Below are positions 33,601 to 40,701 of a stretch of DNA of 40,701 nt, piece after piece; positions within the stretch are counted from its first letter, which is position 1, and each line of letters opens with the position of its first letter. This stretch comes from Hypsibius dujardini (taxonomy: Eukaryota > Tardigrada > Eutardigrada > Parachela > Hypsibiidae), in assembly GCA_001579985.1 (NCBI GenBank), contig LRSR01008327.1, positions 1-40,701 on the forward strand, read 5' to 3'. Position numbers and translations under genes: made by a program. The notes under the pieces are model-generated. The model saw nothing but the letters and a program-made list of their open reading frames with translations, ran no database searches and was not told the origin of the DNA.

Positions 33601-36600
33601 CGTTTAGGGTCCTTACTGGGCGCCACCAGGACCCCTCACGGTAGGGCCAAGGGACGGTAAAGGGGCAAAATGCATTTGTTTTGAATGAATGAGCTAAATT
33701 ACTGAGTCTTACAAGGGAGTTCCACCACCCTCGAAGGTGAAATCTTGCACATCTGTTAATTTTGTAGTGTGTGTCCACATAATGTGATGCTGTTTCCATC
33801 GAGAAAAAAAACATGTGCAAACAATGTTCTAAAAATGTACTACGTGGTGGTACATAGATGGCGCTGCCAATGTTACCGTATACCGCGTCAGTTGATTGCT
33901 ACATTGATTGCTACATGTGTCGGTGTTACTACTAACTAACTGTGTAGTCCTTTGTCACCGACAGAAACGAACCAATAACGACTTTAGCCGAATAAATCAA
34001 TCAACTGACACGCCAAACGGTAACATTAACAGCGCCATTTATGTACCACCACGTAGTACATTATTTTTAAAAAGTTGTTTCCACACGTTTTTATTTTTTC
34101 TCTCGATGGAAATGGCATCACATAGTATGGACGCACACTAGAAAATTAACAGATGTGCAAGAATTCACCTTCAAGAGTGGTGAAATTCCCTTGTTAGATT
34201 AACAATAATATAATCACGACATTCTAATAAGTGGATGATCACTAATTCCAGAGTGATCTGGTATAATGAAAATGGTTCAACCAGGGCTTTTAGATCAAAT
34301 AACTAATGTAAGCAAAGATGCAGATGTCAAGATAGAATCAAAATTCACACAGGTCATCATTGGATCGTTCGCCTCCTACTGGTGCAACTTTGAGGAGACA
34401 TACCAGGTCGATATAGTCAAGAAGGTACCCGTCGGAATGCCCCCAGTCACGGTACCCGACCTTAGCATCGCATCTTCAATCCTCGGTGATACTTTTGCCT
34501 TGGCAATAGGTAAGGGAGTTGTACATATACACGGCTATCTCTTGTCACTGCCTCTGCGCAATCCATCTACCGATCCGTCCGATCGTGTAGCTGTTTTTAC
34601 GATTTCTTAATAAAGACACTTTTCAGTGACATTCGCCATTACGGTGACACTGGGAATGGTCTTCGCGGCGAAGCACAACTACAGCGTTTCACCTAACCAA
34701 GAATTCAGAGCCCTCGGGGTGGGCAATATAATTGGATCGTTCTTCCAGTGCTTCCCGTCCGGGGCATCACTCGCTCGAAGCGCCGTTCAGGACGATACTG
34801 GTGGTCGTACCCAGGTGAAGGAAGACTTACACAACAAATTTATTTAGTAATTTTTTACGGACGGTCATTTTGCTGATATTTTTGTAGATGGTGAGCTTGA
34901 TTCAGTGTATGATTGTTCTGGTGGTCATTCTGACGGCTGGACCGCTGTTGGAACCACTTCCCAAACCGGTACTGGGGTCCATTGTCATGGTAGCCTTGTT
35001 CCATCTTCTTGGTCAGTCTCGGCGCGAACTATGCGTAGCAGTGTAGGTGATTCCGGTATCTTCACAGCTCTGTAATTTTAGCGCAAGTTGTGGAAATACA
35101 TCGGCTGTGGAAACTTTCCTTCGTCGATTGGGTAAGAGAGCTCTGCGTCCGTCATTAGTTCCCACGTCTTTGGTCAACGGTCTGGTTCTTTAGAATATAA
35201 GCCCCCATTCGTCATCTCGTTTCGCGCGTTTTACCTTGCGTTCATGATACTGACCGTCCGTCCGTCTGTCTGTCCGTCCGTTCGTCCGTCCTTCTGCCCA
35301 CCCGTCTGCCCGTCCGTCCGTCTGCCCATTGGTCCATTTGTCAATCCAACAGTACGTTATCTATCGATCAACCTAACTTGATCTGAGTCACCAGTTTTAA
35401 GTTTTCATTTGAGTGAAGCTGACAGCTATTAACATTAACAGAGAAGGGTTCTGCGGCGAACCTGACACGTTCATTAGTTCTTCTGAGTTGTTCAATCTGC
35501 TCGCCCAACTCACCCAGATTAACGAAAAAAATTGCTTTCCAGACAATTTTTCTTGTTGTCTTCCTGGCCGTTCTCATCCTGGACGTAGACGTCGGAGTCG
35601 GAATTGGGGTCGTGTAAGTGGCTACAGAAGCTTTCAAGCTTCTCGTATAAAATTGTTCCACACATATGTGCAATCCCAGCGACACATACAGCCGAGTAAC
35701 TTCTTAATTTTTTAGGTATGCGATTATGACTGTGATGTTCCGCCTGCAGAAGCCCAAAGTCCGCAATCTTGGCCGTATCCCCGGCACGGATCTCTACAAA
35801 CCCGTCGACGTCTACCGAAAAGCCTCTTCCATTCCTAACGTCAAAATAATCCGTGTCGACTCGCCCATTTACTTCGCCAATGCCGCTTACATCAAGGCTC
35901 GACTGTACAACCTTGCCGGTCTAAACAAAGCCATCGACTTCCTTCGAAAAGCGACGGACGACACGGAAGACCCTTCACACGAGCCGTACGCCTTCACTAA
36001 CACCCTGGCCGTCGAAGATGATGAGGCTGCGACGGATGCCGTCGAGCAGTTTCCTAATCCAACAATAACGCAAAATGTTTCGAGGATATCAAGGCAGTCC
36101 GTGACAGTTGCACCCGCCGTTTTATTGGACGGATTAAAAGAGGCTGGCGAGCTCGAATTGGGGAGACGACATCCAGTAGACCTTGATGATGTCAAAGACA
36201 GTGACCTGCCCGCACATGGATTCCATTTGATTGTGGACTGCTCGGAAGTGAGCTTTATGGATGTCACTGGGGTGTCCTTCATCAAGAAAACGGCCGTTGA
36301 GTGTAGAACGATCGGAGTGGAACTCCTTCTGGCGAACGCAAAAAGTAATAAAAGGATTTTAATATGATCTTACAGAGGGCGAGCCGGACAGGTTAAACGG
36401 GAGTAAACAAGACGGATAAACGGGCAGAGGGACAGGAGGAGAGATAGATAGGGACGGCCCGACAATCAGGCAATTAGATTTCTGCCTATTCGTTTGATTT
36501 TCCTTAAACCCGGTCGTCGGATTGGCCGTCAGAACGTCTGACGGCTTCCTCATACTGCCCATCCTCTGTCCAACAGTTTGTCTGTGTGTCTAACCATTTG

Positions 36601-37289
36601 TTTATTTGCTCGCATTCCCATTTGCCCTTCTGTTTGCTCATCCGTCCGTCCGTCCGTTCGTTCCACTGTCCGTCTGTCTGTTTGAACTCCTGCTCACCTA
36701 CCCAAACTGCTTGATCGTCTGACCGTCTCCACATTCGTCCTTCTGATCGTCCGCCTGATCGTCTGACCGTTTGATTGCCTAATTAGCAAGTCCATATATC
36801 CCTCTGCCTGTCGACAGACGCACAGACGATTAGGCAGACAGGCAGACGACTAGACAAACGTGTATGTGATCTGAAGGATAGACAGAGGTGCTCAGAGGCG
36901 GACAGCAGATAGACATACTTTTCTTGTTTCTTGTTTTGATTTTTCCTGCTTTTATTTTTAGAGTCCGTTCGAGATATTCTAACAACCTGCGGTGCAGACG
37001 GCTACATTCACCCGCGTCAAATGTTCGTCACGGTCCACGACGCCGTCTCATATGCTCTAAATGATCAAGCCGCTTATCAAAGAACACCTTCAGAATTTCT
37101 GGTAAGTCAGGCAATTGTTTTTTTGCGACTGAAACCTGGGCAGCTGATGCCGCCCAGGTACAGTAACTTTCGATTCTGTTATATCCTGAAACTTAATGTG
37201 TTTCTAACTTATATTTACAGAACAGTGTTTCGCTGGCAGTTATTCGTGAAACTCCAACAACAACTGCCATCGCCAGAGACATAAAATAA
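27610..37289 (+). CDS. SLC26/SulP-family anion transporter with STAS domain (complete, 18 exons)
   Basis: Multi-pass anion exchanger (sulfate, chloride, bicarbonate or oxalate in the family; substrate here unknown). Exons: 27610-27692, 27839-28053, 28118-28150, 29755-29789, 29867-29918, 30041-30064, 31917-32113, 32183-32288, 33251-33312, 33409-33570, 34353-34509, 34627-34814, 34888-35011, 35082-35131, 35543-35613, 35716-36344, 36962-37101, 37221-37289; 798 residues, usual family length. N-terminus QPNFDEAYG; membrane region with GITVGVMNIPQGMAYALLAG, LPPVCGLYTSF, GTSRQCSLGGTFAVVSMM, a loop with possible N-glycosylation sites (NVT, NSS), KHNYSVSPNQEFRALGVGN, PSGASLARSAVQ and GGRTQ. STAS domain, residues ~540-770: VKIIRVDSPIYFANA, a ~95-residue variable insert, and CSEVSFMDVTGVSF. 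TM signature residues differ from the usual PPVYGLY (Tyr to Cys) and GTSRHISIG (His to Gln). An AATAAA overlaps the stop (37285-37290). The subfamily within SLC26 cannot be assigned. Confidence 0.93.
29255..29545. repeat. CCGCGT-rich low-copy repeat cluster in SLC26 intron 3
   Basis: TCCGCGT, GCGTCCGCG and CGCGTCG words recur on the same strand through about 290 bp (29267-29300, 29310-29330, 29445-29520). This is a CpG-dense island inside the 1.6-kb intron. It may be a decayed tandem repeat; no gene is seen in it. Confidence 0.45.
30041..30064 (+). other. 24-nt exon 6 of the SLC26 gene
   Basis: Flanked by TTTCAG and GTAAGT and phase 1 on both sides. It supplies TSRQCSL and completes a glycine at each junction, giving GTSRQCSLG, which aligns with the conserved SLC26 motif GTSRHISIG between FVMG of exon 5 and GTFAVV of exon 7. 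It is needed to complete the motif, and is followed by an 1852-bp repeat-filled intron. Confidence 0.85.
30340..31090. repeat. Degenerate tandem array of about 150-bp units in SLC26 intron 6
   Basis: The landmark GTGAACCGCTGGTCAGCG and variants recurs at 30646, 30796, 30940 and 31069 (spacings 150, 144 and 129). Each is followed by GTGACGGTCAGCCA, AGTGGTTAA, a GAAGGTA/GAAGGCA word, ACGGTCAGTC and GAGTGATCAGTCAAG. Older, more decayed units extend left to about 30340. GGTCAGTC occurs many times throughout. Confidence 0.8.
31189..31873. mobile_element. Long foldback element in SLC26 intron 6
   Basis: The left arm starts GTTAAGGGCAACCCGG and the right arm ends with its reverse complement at 31873. 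The arms (31189-31443 and 31591-31873) are nearly identical over long tracts, e.g. TTTGACGTCATCGGACGTAG and GCGAATATCTTCTGATTAAC against their complements. The right arm has about 30 extra bases. The loop is about 145 bp. The right terminus is only 43 bp before exon 7. There is no transposase ORF. Confidence 0.88.
33060..33150. repeat. T/A low-complexity tract in SLC26 intron 8
   Basis: Runs of T with AAATT and ATTTATT words, upstream of exon 9; nothing else is seen here. Confidence 0.8.
33590..33690 (+). repeat. Dispersed repeat family, copy 7
   Basis: Core AGGCTCGTTTAGGGTCCTTA, CCAGGACCCCTCACGGTAG and AAGGGGCAAAATGCAT, in SLC26 intron 10 only about 20 bp after the donor site. A foldback element begins right after it. 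Confidence 0.8.
33708..34197. mobile_element. Foldback element in SLC26 intron 10
   Basis: Left arm 33708-33898 (ACAAGGGAGTTCCACCACCC, GCACATCTGTTAATTTTGTA, TACTACGTGGTGGTACATAG ATGGCGCTG, CAGTTGATTG). Right arm 33998-34197 carries the reverse complement. The loop is about 100 bp. Total length is 490 bp, and it directly follows copy 7 of the dispersed repeat. No coding capacity. Confidence 0.88.
35255..35345. repeat. (CCGT/CTGT)n-rich microsatellite
   Basis: Imperfect GTCCGTCCGTCTGTC run in SLC26 intron 14. A related tract, with a complementary GACAGACGC part further on, occupies 36600-36860 in intron 16. Confidence 0.85.
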
Positions 37290-39120
37290 ATGCATGTACT
37301 AGTACGATACTCGTACAAGTTGCTTTATCATTGTTGCGCCATCTGGAGTTCAGCCGCCTAATTCTCGAGCTCAACCAGACCCATCCGTCTAGTAGTATGG
37401 TAGAAAAATGGCCGTAAATCGGACATATGCTAGCGAATGTAATTCCACTCGTCGGAATGGCCACAAAACTCCTCGACTAACAATATGTGAAAAAATGTCA
37501 CGCGAAAACTGCCCTTAAAACTCATTCCATTTTTTAAAATTTGTTTTGGTTCGATGGAAATTTGCAGCTTCAATACTTTTACATTTTCTGCTCATTTTTA
37601 AGAGAACTGAACTCGGGGTGCAGTTTTCATTTGATCCATTAGAAGGTCAGGTTGGCGCGTAGCGCCATCTGTAGTGGATTTTCCCTTCTTACTACACTAC
37701 ACCCTGATGCAGAAGGGAGAATTTATAGCTCTGAGCAATTTTTACAACCATACCTTAAGCATGCCAGGGGTTGCAAAAGGTAACAAAAGTTTGCTTATTT
37801 CTGAAGTAATTGGTTTTGACAGTTGGTCTGGATTTAGATCATGGATGGTTGTCTGGTTATCGTAGTTATTGTTGTGGTGAGTGCTGTTAAATAGAATCAG
37901 TAAATGAAGTGGGTGAATCGCTTGGCTACGCGAGCTTTAATTTGTGGAGGATAGTGAGACAATTGGCGCGCCATAATTTTGCGTTTTGGAGACGTTCGGC
38001 TTGCCGTCTCAAAAGTTTTTGAAGTTAAAATAGTTGCAATACAGTTACAACCTGTAAAAAATAGGCACGTGCAGTGCGCGTACACGAGACTAAACTTCTC
38101 GATTTTCTTCTTTTATTTATTTGATCCAGAAGGTCAGTTTGATTGGATCCATTTTCACTGTAATTCGTGGATCAAAGTATGTCATTCTCATTACGAGAAT
38201 ACGCTCGCAGATATTTTCATAAATCTCGTTTTACCGCAATAAATAATTCTGCGTGGAATGTAGGCAAAACCATCACCCCACCCTTCTCTCGCTCATATCT
38301 ACAAGGATGACAAACTTCAAGATATTTCATCATCCGCCCACTTGTCCTCCTCATCTCAAGCCAGTTTATCATGTTCACGAATCTTTGCCAGAAAACACCT
38401 GTCAAAATTCTCTCACTCGTGACCGGCCAGCCCTGACTCTAGTATCCATTTATGTGTACGTATGATCATGCTATGCGTAATGCACAAAGATATTGGTTCA
38501 TTCCAATGAAACAGCAAAGCAGGCTGTGAAGTGTCTTTCAGTCAGACATTTTTTGCCAATGAGCCCTGGGAGCTCGTCATCATCAGCATCAGCAGTCACA
38601 CTAATTCACACAGGCCAACCCTGTGACCATTTTACGAACTCTGGTATTTACTCATTATACATGTATACAAATGTAAATGTTTTTACTGTAGCCACACCCC
38701 CGGGCTGTTTGCCCACCACTCCGTCTGAATTGTCCTAAATATTTTATTCCAAGTATTTACCGTTAAAAATCTATCGTTTCTGTTTAAATGCCCAAATTTT
38801 TTTTACCAAAACCCGATTTTTGAACGGTGCTCTTTGCTTCATGAATTGTCTCGGCGAGAATTTGCCAGAGCGGAGGAAATCGGAGAGGAAACCCTCCGTC
38901 GGTGGCTAACGTAAGAGCCTGCTTTTTTCGATTGATTGATCTCTTGATTGAGGATTTGTTGTGAAGATCACTAAGCACGTGGGCCATCAGTAAATTGCTT
39001 GATTGAAAACTGAGACGCATTTCAGTAAGAAGGTGGATTTATACGCGCACCTAGGGCCATATATACGGAAAACGGGAAAACGCAGTTTGCGTTGCGCCTA
39101 GAATCGTGTCGCTACAGTAC
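37290..39120. other. Intergenic, no gene recognised
   Basis: Only short open frames without domains (for example 38493-38738 on +). GGCGCGTAGCGCC at 37653 is a small palindrome of the kind often seen at transposon ends. No RNA gene was recognised. Confidence 0.5.
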
Positions 39121-39127
39121 AATATAC

Positions 39128-39262
39128 ATATACACACGTGGCCACAATTCTGGGTGGCTGACTTTAGGCCAAAAAAGCTCTAGCCAAGAGTGGCTCAAAC
39201 TCAGACCACCCTGATGGCTCGAACTCTGCCACCCAAAATTGTGGCCATGTGTGTACATACAC
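39128..39262. mobile_element. Small foldback/MITE-like element
   Basis: TATACACACGTGGCCACAAT, TCTGGGTGGC at the left, and GCCACCCAAAATTGTGGCCA TGTGTGTACATA at the right, form arms of about 32 bp. The centre has further GTGGCT/AGCCA words. Total about 135 bp. CACACGTGGCCACAAC also occurs at 28889. Confidence 0.75.
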
Positions 39263-39427
39263 ATCCACACAGAAAGGGGCGATCAGCAGAATGCAACAAC
39301 CTCATATAACTTCCTGCCGCCCAGCAATTTGTTTGTTAAGAAGAGACTTTGATAGGTTTGCGTTTACGTAACTGCTCTCTCCCTCCCGCCAGCGTCGCGG
39401 CCTGAAATATGACCGCAGTCATTGCTC

Positions 39428-39441
39428 GTTGCCATGGCAAC
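39428..39441. promoter_or_regulatory. Perfect palindromic RFX X-box
   Basis: GTTGCCATGGCAAC is the full symmetrical consensus bound by RFX/DAF-19 winged-helix factors, which control ciliary genes in animals. It lies in a locally CpG-rich stretch (39370-39640) with further ACGCAATTGC words. No associated gene is seen within the window, so a target to either side is inferred. Confidence 0.5.
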
Positions 39442-40123
39442 GCAATTGCAACTTTGACCGTCTAGATAACTGCGCGGCAAGGCCTACTGGGTTTTTTTTG
39501 CCTGTCTCGAGTTTCTCTTTTGACAACACGGAAACAGAGCCGTTAAAAAAGGCGCCTCGAAGTGCTTTACGCGCATCACACGTTTTAAACCGCCAAAACA
39601 GGCAGTGTCTGTCATGGCCATCTAGACGCAATTGCGTGATAAAATATCGAACATTTTTCTCCAGTTTTCATGTCGCATTGCGTGTTTTGACGCTGATCAA
39701 ATACACAGTTAGGTAATATATTTCCAGCAATTCAATGTTAAGGCCTCTCTACTAGAAATAAATCCACTCAGGTCTTGTTATTATGATAGTATTAATTTAA
39801 TACATTACGACCGATTTAAGCAGTGCACATGTGAGGTTTTGTTTCACACATATGGCTACAGCCAAAAGTAAAACAAGCGGCTTACAACTAAATCCGAAAT
39901 ACTTTTTATTCACGCAGCATTGTAGTTTGCATGTGGGAAGACGATTCAGCCTGATATCTAAAAAGTTATAGCAAAATTGGGATGCAGTATTCAAGCCCAC
40001 GTAAACGGCATTTATTAGCATTACCCCTGGCCCGCCCCTTTTGCCCGTATCCGGGACCCTCCGTTACATTTAATTCTGTCGCTTACTGTATATAACAATA
40101 TAATTTGGATAGTTACTCACATA

Positions 40124-40513
40124 TTACGTGTATGGAAAATATATCAAAGGAATATCTATAGATAATTGTGGATGTAATACAAACTCTGTTTCCCATGTCT
40201 CTGTTTCCTGAGTCCTATTTGCATAGAACAGAACGCCTATTCTCAGGCCAGGATCAGTTGTTGATAGTAATGTGAATTGTTTAGTTATCAAGTCATAATA
40301 AAAAAAGACACAATCGTAAACCGTGCCGACAAAAATTAGCACGCCCCACGCAATTATACTGAATGTGTAATATAACTGTGTAAGCGATATATTTCCTATA
40401 CATCGTTTTAGTAAATGAGATAATTCCATTACAATCTTAATTCCCAGTTGAGCGTGTATCAAATTAGCGAAAAAAGCAGAACATGCCAGCAGTCTAGAGC
40501 TGTGATTACACAC
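40124..40513 (-). other. Doubtful 129-codon ORF, membrane-like
   Basis: Open frame starting MCNHSSRLLACSAFFANLIH with a strongly hydrophobic centre (YYTFSIIAWGVLIFVGTVYD) and ending IPLIYFPYT. AT-rich codons and no recognised family. It could be an exon of a multi-pass membrane protein continuing outside the window, or a chance frame in AT-rich DNA. Confidence 0.22.
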
Positions 40514-40701
40514 ATCCCTTCGTCAGTGGTCAAAATACAATTGGAACTGCACCAGTCGTAATTGCACCATATTCCTCGCCCTGCCGGTTGAATAATTCAG
40601 ATTATTAAAAAAATCCCCGCAAAATTCCTATAATTTGTGTACGTCTAATTAGGCCGAATTCACTTCACGGAATCACGATGCAAAGTTCCCTTCCCCCCTC
40701 C

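Noticed and set aside
1-40701. tRNA, rRNA, CRISPR arrays, bacterial or viral gene clusters
   Set aside because: Looked for and not seen. Direct repeats are microsatellites or transposon-derived, and no integrase, polymerase or capsid-like reading frame was recognised.

Overview
This is nuclear DNA from an invertebrate animal. The genes are split by many GT-AG introns, which range from about 60 bp to more than 2 kb, and the recognisable families are membrane-spanning receptor guanylyl cyclases and an SLC26 anion transporter. An ecdysozoan such as a tardigrade would fit, but the sequence alone does not settle the phylum. I found no tRNA, rRNA, CRISPR or bacterial operon structure.

Layout, all main genes on the + strand. 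(1) 1-1874: repeat-rich DNA upstream of, or in a long intron of, the first gene. (2) 1875-7045: the 3' part (12 exons, 732 residues) of receptor guanylyl cyclase A, whose 5' exons lie outside the window. (3) 8069-21135: an apparently complete tandem paralogue, receptor guanylyl cyclase B (15 exons, 1234 residues). (4) 21136-27609: intergenic repeats, one probable small gene without any long ORF (exons 23871-24698), and a probable single-exon minus-strand membrane protein (25451-25783). (5) 27610-37289: a complete SLC26/SulP transporter (18 exons, 798 residues, C-terminal STAS domain, one 24-nt exon). (6) 37290-40701: mostly empty, with a small foldback element, a perfect RFX X-box palindrome and one doubtful ORF.

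The two cyclases share the order ligand-binding ectodomain, one membrane helix, kinase-homology domain, dimerisation helix, cyclase domain, and most of their intron positions and phases, so they arose by tandem duplication. Cyclase A keeps the residues expected for GTP and metal binding. Cyclase B has replaced the guanine-recognition Glu and Cys, the second metal Asp and the transition-state Arg, but keeps the first metal Asp. It looks like a pseudoenzyme, or like the metal-side half of an obligate heterodimer. This pair is the most interesting biology in the window.

The introns are heavily colonised by inverted-repeat (foldback/MITE-like) elements and by a dispersed family of about 300 bp. 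Several sit within tens of bases of splice sites. Other notable repeats are a degenerate array of about 150-bp units in an SLC26 intron, a duplicated hairpin with a compensatory base change, and a 12-bp coding minisatellite in cyclase A. All gene models were built by hand from ORFs, splice consensus and family alignment; summed exon lengths keep frame throughout.
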